From assembly GCA_002455335.1 (NCBI GenBank), contig DKKP01000156.1, positions 216-11,152 on the forward strand: DNA of 10,937 bases, read 5' to 3'. Position numbers and translations under genes: made by a program. The DNA comes from Anaerolineales bacterium UBA6663 (GTDB taxonomy: Bacteria > Chloroflexota > Anaerolineae > Anaerolineales > UBA6663). Positions 1 to 7,327 of the stretch are shown here, in pieces. The notes below the pieces were generated by a model, which did no database searches, was not told where the DNA came from, and worked only from the letters and a program-made list of their open reading frames with translations. Each line of letters opens with the position of its first letter. Position 1 is the stretch's first letter.

Positions 1-1545
1 GTCGAGCTCACGCAGGTCCGTGGCGCGACCACGCATCGGGTGGTGCCGCTGCGCGGTGCGGCGGCGCGGTACCTCGTCCACACCCCGAACGGCACAGCCA
101 GCGTCCGCGGAACGACCTTCAGCGTGGCCGTCGATGCGGATGGCAGCGCGCGGTACTCGGTGCGCACCGGCCGCGTCCTCGTCGACGCCGCCCGGAACGA
201 AATCGTGCTCAACACGGGGCAGGCCACCGTGGCGGCAGGGGGCGGGGCTCCCGCGCCGGCCGCTTACGCGTTCACGGGCTCGGGATCGTTGGAGGCCAGC
301 GTTGGCACGGCCTGGATGGTCGGCGGCGTCGCGCTCTTCGTCTCGCCCGAGGTCGCCGCGATGCTGCCCCAGCCGGTGACGATCGGCCAGGCATTGAGCG
401 TCACAGGGCGCATCCTGGATGACGGCATCTGGTATGTGGATGACGTGGCTCCGACGACAACTTCGGATGGGACGTATAAGTTTACCGGCCCTGTGGAGGC
501 TCGCAATGGCGTCGACTGGGTCGTGGCGGGCGTGGCGCTCAAGGTGCCCGAGCCGGTCAGCGCCGGAGTCGATCTGCCGCTCGGCGCGCTGGCCTCTGTG
601 ACGTTCACGGTCGTCGATGGCGCGCGGTTTGTGTCGGCTCTGACGTCGCTCGACGTCCCCGAGCCGACGCCCACGCCGACGGCGACTCCCGACCCAGCTG
701 CGCAGCCCAGCCTGTCGTTCGAACCCGATGAGCTCGAGCAGCGCGGCTGCGCGCCCGCGTTCGTCTTCGCCGGTGCGCTTCAAAACACAGGCGATGAGCC
801 CGACGATGTCGCCGCCAACGTGGCGTTGACGTACACGATCATCAAGGGCGCCGATCTCGTTGAGACGGTCAGCCTCGATCCGACGGCGTGGACGCGTATC
901 CCGGCTGGTGAGCGGGTCTCGTTCCTGATCCCGATCACGCTTGATGAAACCTGGTTGGCGGCGCCGGCTGGGACCGAGGTGAAGGTGCAGGTAAGTGTTG
1001 CCGGCGAAACCAACCGCCCGGGGCATCATGGCGCGGTGCTCACCCTGACCCTGGTCAACGCCTGCAACGGAGCCACGTCGACGGCCACGGCCACGCCGAC
1101 GCTGACCCCGACCGCCGCGCTCACCGTGACGGCGACTGCCGTGGTGACGGGCACCCTCACGCCGATGCCGACTGGCACGGCCACGCCCACCGGCGACATC
1201 GGCTGCACAGGCGCCGACCCGCACCCGCAGGCGACGACCCTGGCCCAACGCTATGGCGTCGACTATGCCGAGATCATGGGCTGGTTCTGCCAGGGATACG
1301 GCTTTGGCGAGATCGAGCTGGCCTATGGCCTGGCCGCCGAGAGTGACCTGACAGTCGTCGAGGTCTTTGCGCTTAGGCAATCTGGCCTGGGTTGGGGCCA
1401 GATCATGCAGCAGCTGGGCGCGCTACCGGGCGGCGGCAAGCCGACCGACATCCCGGGCGGCAAGCCGACCAACGTCCCAGGTGGGCCGCCGGACAACGCC
1501 CCGGGTGGGCCGCCGAAGACGCCGCCCGGTCAGCAGCGGCCCTGA
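1..1545 (+). CDS. FecR-domain exported/surface protein with Thr/Pro linkers (5' partial)
   Basis: The frame is open from base 1, so the true start and any signal peptide lie outside the window; 514 residues are visible, counted from base 1. Residues 1 to about 80 form a FecR-like beta domain with the hallmark HTPNGTASVRGTTFSV (27-42) and a following dG-x-V-x-TGRVLV strand. Two segments, about 92-149 and 160-219, look like DUF5666-type small beta barrels (FTGSGSLEAS...GTAWMVGGVAL and FTGPVEARNGVDWVVAGVAL). A PTPTPTATP linker follows near 222, then a beta-sandwich-like region (236-355) with two cysteines, a second Thr/Pro-rich linker (358-398), a compact helical domain (401-475) and four Gly/Pro octapeptide repeats. 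Thr/Pro linkers suggest display outside the cell. In related bacteria such proteins often sit beside an ECF sigma factor, but none is visible here. The biochemical role is unknown. The FecR call is firm; the middle domain names are tentative. Confidence 0.8.
   Translation, partial: VELTQVRGATTHRVVPLRGAAARYLVHTPNGTASVRGTTFSVAVDADGSARYSVRTGRVLVDAARNEIVLNTGQATVAAGGGAPAPAAYAFTGSGSLEASVGTAWMVGGVALFVSPEVAAMLPQPVTIGQALSVTGRILDDGIWYVDDVAPTTTSDGTYKFTGPVEARNGVDWVVAGVALKVPEPVSAGVDLPLGALASVTFTVVDGARFVSALTSLDVPEPTPTPTATPDPAAQPSLSFEPDELEQRGCAPAFVFAGALQNTGDEPDDVAANVALTYTIIKGADLVETVSLDPTAWTRIPAGERVSFLIPITLDETWLAAPAGTEVKVQVSVAGETNRPGHHGAVLTLTLVNACNGATSTATATPTLTPTAALTVTATAVVTGTLTPMPTGTATPTGDIGCTGADPHPQATTLAQRYGVDYAEIMGWFCQGYGFGEIELAYGLAAESDLTVVEVFALRQSGLGWGQIMQQLGALPGGGKPTDIPGGKPTNVPGGPPDNAPGGPPKTPPGQQRP
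1432..1527 (+). repeat. Four 24-bp tandem units encoding Gly/Pro octapeptides
   Basis: Four in-frame 24-bp units at 1432-1455, 1456-1479, 1480-1503 and 1504-1527 encode GGKPTDIP, GGKPTNVP, GGPPDNAP and GGPPKTPP. The first two are nearly identical at the DNA level. The last two form a diverged pair that begins ggtgggccgccg. They make the extreme C-terminal tail of the FecR protein, which ends GQQRP. The pattern suggests stepwise duplication of an extended, flexible tail. Confidence 0.85.
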
Positions 1546-1566
1546 CGATCGCGTTAGGAGTATCGC

Positions 1567-4500
1567 TCAGCTTACGCACAGGGCCAGGGAAAGCGCATCG
1601 AGCAACGACAGCCCGCCGGTGACAGACTCAGGTGGCGCATGCGACGCCACCTGAGCGCGTGCATCGGCATAGACGGCCAGCTCGTGCGGTGTGTTGAGCG
1701 CATGATCGGTCAACCCGGCCCGATCGACAGCCGCGAAGAGAGGGGCGGCGAGCGCCGGGCGTTGCTCGGCGAGCAGCACCGCCAGGTTCTCCAGGCACTG
1801 AGCCGTGTACTCAAGGCTGAAATCGCTCGGGCTAAGCGTGCGCCAGAATGCGATCGCGCGCTGTGTCTCGGCCGCGGCGAGTTCGCGATCCTGCATCTCG
1901 AGCGCCGCCAGCCCCTGGAAGATCAAGCCGATCAGTGTGGTCTCGTGCCAGCCGATCTCGGTGCTCAGCCGCGTGACCTCGACGAAGCGCTGGCTTGCCC
2001 GACGGGGCTCGCCCGTGTTGAGATCGAGCCGCGCGAGGTCGAATAAGCTGCCGATCCGGCCGAAGCGGCTCCCGGTCCGCTGGCTGAGCGCGATCCCATC
2101 CGAGAATCGCGCGGCGGCCTGAGCCATGTCGCCGGTGAGCATGGCGAGCTGACCCAGGCGGGAGAGCAGGATTGACTCCATTACCCGGTTGCGGACGGCG
2201 CGATAGTGTTCGAGGCTGCGTGTGTAGTGGCGATCCGACTCGCGATACTCGTTCTGGAGGATCGCCAGATCGCCGAGCTGAAGCAGCACAGTCCCGATCC
2301 CGTCGATGTCCTGAATCGCTTCGCGGCGCGCCAGGCTTTCGTGGTAGGCCTGCGCGGCTTCCACGTAGCGCTTTTGCTCCATGAACACCGTGCCACGGGT
2401 CATCGTGTGCTCGGCCAGGTACAGCGGATCTCCGGCGGCACGTAGATGGACCAAAGCGACATCGAGTTTCGCGTGTTGTCTGGCGAAGTCCCGCTCCAGG
2501 TCGCTGAGATAGAGCAGCCCCACGCCCAACCAGAGCCGCCCCGCCGGCCCGGCCCGACCAAGCCAGCCCTCGGCGTCGTTGAGGAACTGCCTGCTCTGAT
2601 CGAATTGGCTGCGGAATTTGGCAAGCACGCCGGCGGTGACCAGGGCCTTGCCGCGGAGCAACGCCGACTCGGGTTGGGCGTCGTCGGCGTCGCTGGGCGC
2701 GACCGCCAGCAACTGCGCCAACCAGTCGACGCCCTCTTTGCGGTGACCCCGGATCTGCCAGAACCAGAACAGCGCGGCCGCCAGACGCAGGCCGCGATTG
2801 CTCCCGGCCGCCAATGACCATTCCAGCGCGAGGCGGAGGTTATCGAGATCCGCCTCGAGCCGATCGAGCCAGACGACCTGATCGGCGCTGCGGAGGTGCG
2901 GCTCGGCCGCCTCAGCCAGGTGTGTGAAGAAGTCGAGGTGCCGATCGCGGACGATGCCACCGTCGCCGAGGTCGTGCAGGCGCTCACGCGCATACTGGCG
3001 GATGGTTTCGAGCACGCGATAGCGGGTCTCGCTTTCGGAGGGGCCGCCGCCCTCAGGCGCTGCCTCGAATGGGATGACCAGCGACTTATCCACCAGCTGG
3101 CCGAGCAAATCGAGGATCGTGCCCCTGTGAAGCGTCCCGGCATCGGCGCACACGGCTTCGGCCGCCGCCAGTGTGAAGCCTCCGGCGAAGACCGAAAGCC
3201 GCAGAAACAACGCGCGCTCCTCGGCCGAAAGCAGGTTGAACGACCAGTCGATCGAGGCGCGCAGGGTCTGATGCCGCGAGAGCACCGTGCGGCTGCCACC
3301 GGTCAGCAGGCGGAAGGTATCGTCGAGCCGGGCCGCGATCTCGTCGATCTGCAGCACACGCGCGCGGGCGGCAGCCAACTCGATCGCGAGCGGGATCCCG
3401 TCGAGCCGTTGACAGATCCGGCTGACCTGGGTCGCGTTCGCCTCGTTCAAGACAAAGCCTGGGCGCGCCGTCCGCGTGCGTTCGACGAACAGGCGGATCG
3501 CCTCGTACTGCGCCAGGTCATGGATGGGCAGGTCCGCCCCGACAGGCAGCCCGAGCGACGGCACGCGAAAGGGGGTCTCGCCCATCGCGCCGAGGATTTC
3601 GCGGCTTGTCGCCAGGATGTGGAGCCTTGGGCAGCTTTGGAGCAGCTGACTGGCGAGCCCGGCGGCGGCCTCGACGAGGTGCTCGCAGTTGTCGAAGATC
3701 AGCAGCATTCGCTTGGTCCCGACATGGTCGATCAACGCGCGGGTGAAGCCGCGGCCGCCCGGCTCGTTGACGCCGAGCGCGGTCGCCAGCGTCTGTGGGA
3801 TCAGGGCCGGATCGGCCAGCGGCGCGAGCTCGACCAGCCAGACGCCATCGGCGAAGTGTTCGAACATGCCTGCCGCGGCCTGGAGCGCGAGCCGGGTCTT
3901 GCCGGTGCCGCCGGGGCCGGTGAGCGTGATCAGCCGTGTCTGCTCATCGGCCAGCCGTTGTCGGACGATGCCCAACTCCGGTTCGCGCCCGATGAACGAT
4001 GTGACCGACGCGGGCAGGTTGTTTTGGGCTGTTGGCCCGTCGGTGAGCGGCGGGAACGTGGATCGCAGCCCGAACGCGCAGGCCTGGGTCAGCCGTTCGG
4101 CGCGGGCGAGGCCTTTCAGGTGGTGCTCGCCGAGGTCGCGCAGGGTGACGCCGGCGGGGACGTCGCGCTCTAGCAGGTCGGTTGCCTCGCGCGAGAGCAA
4201 GATCTGGCCGCCGTGCCCGGCCGACATGATCCGAGAGACGCGGTTGAGCGTATGGCTGACGGCGTAATCGATGCCGCTCGCGGTCTGCTCGACCTCGGCT
4301 GTGCCGACGTGCAGGCCAACGCGCACCTGAAGCGGGCCGATGGCGGCCGGCCACACCACGGTTCCGAGCGCATGTTGGATGGCGATGGCGGCGGCCAGGC
4401 CGTGGGTAGGCAACGCGAACGCGGCCTGGAAGGCATCGCCGACCACTTTGAAGACCTGGCCGTGGTGTTCGGTGATCGCGCGCTGCAGCGCGGCATGGTG

Positions 4501-4635
4501 CAGGGCCACGGCGGCCTTCATCGCCTCGGGGTGTTGTTCCCACAATGGCGTGCTGCCCTGGATGTCGGTGAACAGAAACGTCACCGTGCCGGTCGGGAGC
4601 GTGTTGGGCAGATGCTCGATGGATGGGCTGGTCAT
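1567..4635 (-). CDS. Class III adenylate cyclase - STAND (NB-ARC-like) ATPase - TPR signalling protein
   Basis: This is a 1022-residue cytoplasmic signalling protein. Residues 16-185 are a class III cyclase domain with its key residues present: metal-binding D24 (FTDIQGST) and D67 (VVGDAF), adenine-recognising K63 and D123, and the transition-state pair N131/R135 (LNRVSR). It therefore looks catalytically competent for cAMP synthesis. Residues 212-425 are a STAND ATPase: Walker A GPGGTGKT (240-247), Walker B LLIFDNCEH with D315, LATSRE (341-346), and a GIPLAIELAAARA motif (413-425). A winged-helix-like segment (455-525) follows, then TPR-type helical repeats from about 590 to 980 (for example 742-775, 780-813, 820-853 and 860-893). 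The start at 4635 is chosen because the cyclase motif begins shortly after it and GAGG (4645-4648) sits nine bases upstream. The longer reading frame to 4815 adds an Arg-rich, unconserved stretch and would cover the candidate promoter. Similar mycobacterial proteins end in a LuxR HTH; none is seen here. The name is secure; the signal it senses is unknown. Confidence 0.88.
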   Translation of the reverse strand: MTSPSIEHLPNTLPTGTVTFLFTDIQGSTPLWEQHPEAMKAAVALHHAALQRAITEHHGQVFKVVGDAFQAAFALPTHGLAAAIAIQHALGTVVWPAAIGPLQVRVGLHVGTAEVEQTASGIDYAVSHTLNRVSRIMSAGHGGQILLSREATDLLERDVPAGVTLRDLGEHHLKGLARAERLTQACAFGLRSTFPPLTDGPTAQNNLPASVTSFIGREPELGIVRQRLADEQTRLITLTGPGGTGKTRLALQAAAGMFEHFADGVWLVELAPLADPALIPQTLATALGVNEPGGRGFTRALIDHVGTKRMLLIFDNCEHLVEAAAGLASQLLQSCPRLHILATSREILGAMGETPFRVPSLGLPVGADLPIHDLAQYEAIRLFVERTRTARPGFVLNEANATQVSRICQRLDGIPLAIELAAARARVLQIDEIAARLDDTFRLLTGGSRTVLSRHQTLRASIDWSFNLLSAEERALFLRLSVFAGGFTLAAAEAVCADAGTLHRGTILDLLGQLVDKSLVIPFEAAPEGGGPSESETRYRVLETIRQYARERLHDLGDGGIVRDRHLDFFTHLAEAAEPHLRSADQVVWLDRLEADLDNLRLALEWSLAAGSNRGLRLAAALFWFWQIRGHRKEGVDWLAQLLAVAPSDADDAQPESALLRGKALVTAGVLAKFRSQFDQSRQFLNDAEGWLGRAGPAGRLWLGVGLLYLSDLERDFARQHAKLDVALVHLRAAGDPLYLAEHTMTRGTVFMEQKRYVEAAQAYHESLARREAIQDIDGIGTVLLQLGDLAILQNEYRESDRHYTRSLEHYRAVRNRVMESILLSRLGQLAMLTGDMAQAAARFSDGIALSQRTGSRFGRIGSLFDLARLDLNTGEPRRASQRFVEVTRLSTEIGWHETTLIGLIFQGLAALEMQDRELAAAETQRAIAFWRTLSPSDFSLEYTAQCLENLAVLLAEQRPALAAPLFAAVDRAGLTDHALNTPHELAVYADARAQVASHAPPESVTGGLSLLDALSLALCVS
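1627..1655. other. Perfect 11-bp stem-loop inside the 3' end of the cyclase gene
   Basis: Arms at 1627-1637 (ctcaggtggcg) and 1645-1655 (cgccacctgag) are exact reverse complements around a 7-base loop (catgcga). The structure lies within the last codons of the minus-strand cyclase gene and about 80 bases past the FecR stop codon on the plus strand. The convergent genes are only 21 bp apart, so it could slow or end plus-strand transcription. No T-run follows on either strand, so it is not a classical intrinsic terminator. Confidence 0.4.
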
Positions 4636-4666
4636 GGGGCTTGGCCTCGCGTGTCGCAGCATCCCC

Positions 4667-4672
4667 ATAATA
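4667..4672 (-). promoter_or_regulatory. Candidate -10 element for the cyclase/STAND gene
   Basis: Read on the minus strand this is TATTAT, one mismatch from TATAAT, inside a locally AT-rich island in an otherwise GC-rich 215-bp divergent spacer. Transcription from it would start around 4660 and give a leader of about 25 bases to the start codon at 4635. No good -35 hexamer is seen at the usual distance, so confidence is low. Confidence 0.3.
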
Positions 4673-4785
4673 GGCGGATTCTCAGAAGAGCGGTGGAACA
4701 GTCTCGCGCATCTTGGGCGCCCTGTCGGCGGTCGGCTGCACCCGAGTCGCCGCCGATGGCGGGTGGGCAAGGCCACGCGCACGGA

Positions 4786-4791
4786 TACAAT
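4786..4791 (+). promoter_or_regulatory. Candidate -10 element for the epimerase-phosphorylase operon
   Basis: TACAAT matches the -10 consensus at five of six positions and lies about 60 bases before the epimerase start at 4851. It is flanked by a short inverted repeat (gtgggc 4763-4768 and gcccac 4793-4798). No convincing -35 is present at 17 bp spacing, which would fit a promoter needing an activator. It shares the divergent spacer with the cyclase/STAND gene. Confidence 0.35.
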
Positions 4792-4850
4792 GAGCCCACG
4801 GGTTGCGTCACCCATACCGGCTCAAGCCGCGCAATCCGGAACGAGCCGAC

Positions 4851-6065
4851 ATGACGTTTTCCTTCGCCGATTGGCGCAGCGCCATCGAACTCGATCTGGC
4901 GACCAATATCCTTCCGTTCTGGCGCACCCACACGCCCGACCTCGTCAACGGCGGCTTCGTCGGCGCCCTGACCAACGACTTGAAGGTGCGCAACGACGTG
5001 CCGCGCAGCGCCGTGGTGTGCGCCCGCATTCTGTGGACATACGCGGCCGCCTACCGTCTGCGCCGCGACCCCGCTGACCTCGCCATGGCGCAGCGCGCAC
5101 TGGATGAACTCACCGGGCGTTTCTGGGACCCCGTCCATCAGGGCGTGGTCTGGAGCATCGACGCGCAGGGCAAACCCGTCGAGCCGCGCAAGCACAGCTA
5201 CGCCCAGGCCTTCGCCATCTACGGCCTGAGCGAGCACCACGTCGCGACAGGCGATCCACGCAGCCTTCAGCTCGCGCAATCGCTCCACGGGTTGCTCGAA
5301 CGCCATGCGGCTGACCCCGTGCACGGCGGCTACCTCGAGGGGCGCAGCCAGGCCTGGGGACAACTCGACGACATGCGCCTCAGCGCGCTCGAGCCGCAGT
5401 GCCACAAGTCGATGAACACGCTGCTCCACATCCTCGAGGCATATACCAACCTCCTGCGCGTGTGGGACGACCCGACCCTGCGTGAGCGGCAACGGGCGCT
5501 GTTGCGCGTCTTCCTCGATCGCGTCATCGATCCGCAAACGCACAGCTTCCGGTTGTTCTTCGCGGACGACTGGCGCACGTTGCCCGAGCGCGAGCACGTC
5601 TCGCCGGGTCACGATATCGAGGGCAGCTGGTTGCTGGTCGAGGCTGCCGAGGTCCTTGGCGACCCGGCGCTGCTGGCCGAGGTGCGCGCCGTCGCGGTGC
5701 GGATGGCCGAGGCCGTGCTCACGCGTGGGCGCGACGCCGAGGGCGCGATCGTCTACGCCATCGGGCACGATGCCGTCGACGCCGACCGGCATTGGTGGGT
5801 TCAGGCCGAAGGGGTGGTTGGCTTCACCAACGCCTATCAACTCTCGCGCGATGTGCGTTTCCTTGAGGCCGCGCGGACGTGCTGGGAGATCATCGACAGG
5901 CAGTTCATCGACCGCCACCACGGCGAGTGGTTCAAGATCGTGAGCCCCGACGGCACGCCGCGCCCGGGGCAGGTCAAGACCGGGCCGTGGGAGTGCCCGT
6001 ATCACAACGCCCGGATGGGTTTCGAGATGACGTCTCGTCTGTCTTCAATGGAGAAGCTGCAATGA
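4851..6065 (+). CDS. AGE-family disaccharide 2-epimerase (cellobiose/mannobiose 2-epimerase)
   Basis: This 404-residue cytoplasmic enzyme is an (alpha/alpha)6-barrel of the N-acylglucosamine 2-epimerase superfamily, with the usual length of cellobiose 2-epimerases. The family inverts C2 of the reducing sugar of beta-1,4 disaccharides, turning mannobiose into mannosyl-glucose or cellobiose into glucosyl-mannose. The three catalytic-site histidines are in their family motifs: H193 ([10 protein letters not shown]), H254 ([12 protein letters not shown]) and H385 ([13 protein letters not shown]). R59 ([11 protein letters not shown]), [14 protein letters not shown] (117-130) and [16 protein letters not shown] (314-329) also fit this branch. 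The start at 4851 is preferred over an upstream TTG at 4803 because the extra 16 residues are unconserved, and a GGA-containing site precedes 4851. The stop overlaps the next start as ATGA, so the two genes are translationally coupled. Because the partner is a mannosyl-glucose phosphorylase, mannobiose is the likely substrate. Cellobiose activity cannot be excluded. Confidence 0.9.
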   Translation: MTFSFADWRSAIELDLATNILPFWRTHTPDLVNGGFVGALTNDLKVRNDVPRSAVVCARILWTYAAAYRLRRDPADLAMAQRALDELTGRFWDPVHQGVVWSIDAQGKPVEPRKHSYAQAFAIYGLSEHHVATGDPRSLQLAQSLHGLLERHAADPVHGGYLEGRSQAWGQLDDMRLSALEPQCHKSMNTLLHILEAYTNLLRVWDDPTLRERQRALLRVFLDRVIDPQTHSFRLFFADDWRTLPEREHVSPGHDIEGSWLLVEAAEVLGDPALLAEVRAVAVRMAEAVLTRGRDAEGAIVYAIGHDAVDADRHWWVQAEGVVGFTNAYQLSRDVRFLEAARTCWEIIDRQFIDRHHGEWFKIVSPDGTPRPGQVKTGPWECPYHNARMGFEMTSRLSSMEKLQ

Positions 6066-7252
6066 CCAACCCCCTCTTCGTCGAACGCCTGGCCCGGCTG
6101 CGCGGCCGGCAAGCCGAACTGCTCACGCGCCCCAACCGCGTCGACCGGCGCTGGGATAACGGCGTGTACGAGCGCTGGGAAGACCCGGTGCTCACCGCCG
6201 CGCACGTGCCCCTCGCGTGGCGCTTCGACCTCGACCCGGCGACCAACCCGTATCTGATGGAGCGCCAGGGAGTCAACGCCGCGTTCAACGCCGGCGCGAT
6301 CGAACACGCGGGCAAGATCCTGCTCGTCGCGCGCGTCGAGGGCTACGACCGCAAGTCGTTCTTCGCCATCGCGGAAAGCGAGAACGGCGTCGACGGCTTT
6401 CGGTTCTGGGACGAGCCGATCGTGATGCCCGAGACCGAGGACCCGGATGTCAACGTCTATGACATGCGGCTTGTGAAGCACGAGGACGGCTGGATCTACG
6501 GCCTGTTCTGCACCGAGCGCCGCGACCCGAACGCGCCGCCCGGCGACCTCTCGAGCGCCGTCGCGCAGGCCGGGCTGGCGCGCACGCGGGACCTCAGGAC
6601 CTGGGAGCGTCTGCCGGATCTCAAAACCCGTTCGCCGCAGCAGCGCAACGTCGTGCTGCATGCCGAGTTCGTCGCGGGGAAATACGCGTTCTACACCCGG
6701 CCGCAGGACGACTTCATCAGCGCGGGCTCGGGCGGGGGCATCGGTTGGGGCCTCTCGGCCGCCATGGGCCCGGCGGTCGTCGAGGCCGAGGACGTGATCG
6801 AGACGCGGGCGTATCACACCATCAAGGAAGTCAAGAACGGGCAGGGGCCGGCCCCGCTCAAGACCGAGCGCGGCTGGCTGCACCTCGCGCACGGCGTGCG
6901 CAACACGGCGGCCGGGCTGCGCTATGTGCTGTATCTGTTCCTTAGCGACCTGGCTGAGCCCTGGCGGGTGACGCATCAGCCCGGCGGCTACTTCATCGCG
7001 CCCGAGTTCGACGAGCGTGTCGGCGACGTCTCGAACGTGGTCTTCAGCAACGGCTGGGTCGCGCGCGCCGACGGCACGGTGCTGATCTACTACGCGTCCT
7101 CCGACACGCGCACGCACGTCGCCACCTCGAGCGTCGAGCGCCTGCTCGACTATGCCCTGCACACGCCGCCCGACGGCCTGCGCTCGGCCGCCAGCGTGCA
7201 AACCCGGCTCGAATTGATCCGCCGCAATCGGGCGCTGGGCTCCTCCGACTAG
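6062..7252 (+). CDS. GH130 subfamily 1 glycoside phosphorylase (4-O-beta-D-mannosyl-D-glucose phosphorylase)
   Basis: This 396-residue cytoplasmic five-bladed beta-propeller phosphorylase is full length for the family. The expected reaction is mannosyl-beta-1,4-glucose + phosphate giving alpha-mannose 1-phosphate + glucose (EC 2.4.1.281). Long stretches match GH130_1: [20 protein letters not shown] (25-44), [16 protein letters not shown] (91-106), NVYDMRL (131-137) with D134 as the probable proton donor, [14 protein letters not shown] (140-153), YTRPQDDFI (211-219), [18 protein letters not shown] (251-268), [20 protein letters not shown] (271-290) and [12 protein letters not shown] (343-354). 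One oddity is HAEF (200-203), where the family usually reads HPEF beside the phosphate/sugar site. ATG at 6062 overlaps the epimerase stop, and GGAG (6050-6053) lies eight bases upstream. The epimerase-phosphorylase pair is the established mannobiose catabolic module. Mannanase and transporter genes are not in the window. Confidence 0.93.
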   Translation: MTNPLFVERLARLRGRQAELLTRPNRVDRRWDNGVYERWEDPVLTAAHVPLAWRFDLDPATNPYLMERQGVNAAFNAGAIEHAGKILLVARVEGYDRKSFFAIAESENGVDGFRFWDEPIVMPETEDPDVNVYDMRLVKHEDGWIYGLFCTERRDPNAPPGDLSSAVAQAGLARTRDLRTWERLPDLKTRSPQQRNVVLHAEFVAGKYAFYTRPQDDFISAGSGGGIGWGLSAAMGPAVVEAEDVIETRAYHTIKEVKNGQGPAPLKTERGWLHLAHGVRNTAAGLRYVLYLFLSDLAEPWRVTHQPGGYFIAPEFDERVGDVSNVVFSNGWVARADGTVLIYYASSDTRTHVATSSVERLLDYALHTPPDGLRSAASVQTRLELIRRNRALGSSD

Positions 7253-7256
7253 AACT

Positions 7257-7311
7257 GGTCGCTGAAGGGTGTGCCGCGGGGCATTGGTCAGCGGCACACC
7301 CTTGAGCGACC
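7257..7311 (+). terminator. Long hairpin terminator between convergent operons
   Basis: A 21-bp stem with one G-G mismatch (7264/7304) is formed by arms 7257-7277 and 7291-7311 around a 13-base loop. The inner 13 bp (aagggtgtgccgc with its complement) are perfect. It begins four bases after the GH130 stop and is followed on the plus strand by a T-rich tail (cttattcttct). The minus-strand CPBP gene ends at 7328, so the hairpin can serve both convergent transcripts. Confidence 0.85.
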
Positions 7312-7327
7312 CTTATTCTTCTGGGAG

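Noticed and set aside
2896..4173. 425-residue plus-strand open frame opposite the STAND region
   Set aside because: It is antisense to the Walker A/B-containing coding region, and its composition is biased to Arg, Gln and Glu without any family motif.
4725..4756. Inverted repeat tcggcgg...ccgccga in the divergent spacer
   Set aside because: The arms are only 7 bp, the loop is 18 bases and the composition is pure GC, so this is expected by chance in such DNA.
4636..4815. N-terminal extension of the cyclase gene to a start at 4815
   Set aside because: The extra 60 residues are Arg-rich and unconserved. They overlap the candidate promoter and part of the spacer before the divergent epimerase gene; the cyclase motif fits a start at 4635.
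4803..4850. Upstream TTG start for the epimerase
   Set aside because: It adds 16 basic residues not seen at the start of this family; the ATG at 4851 opens directly into the first conserved helix.
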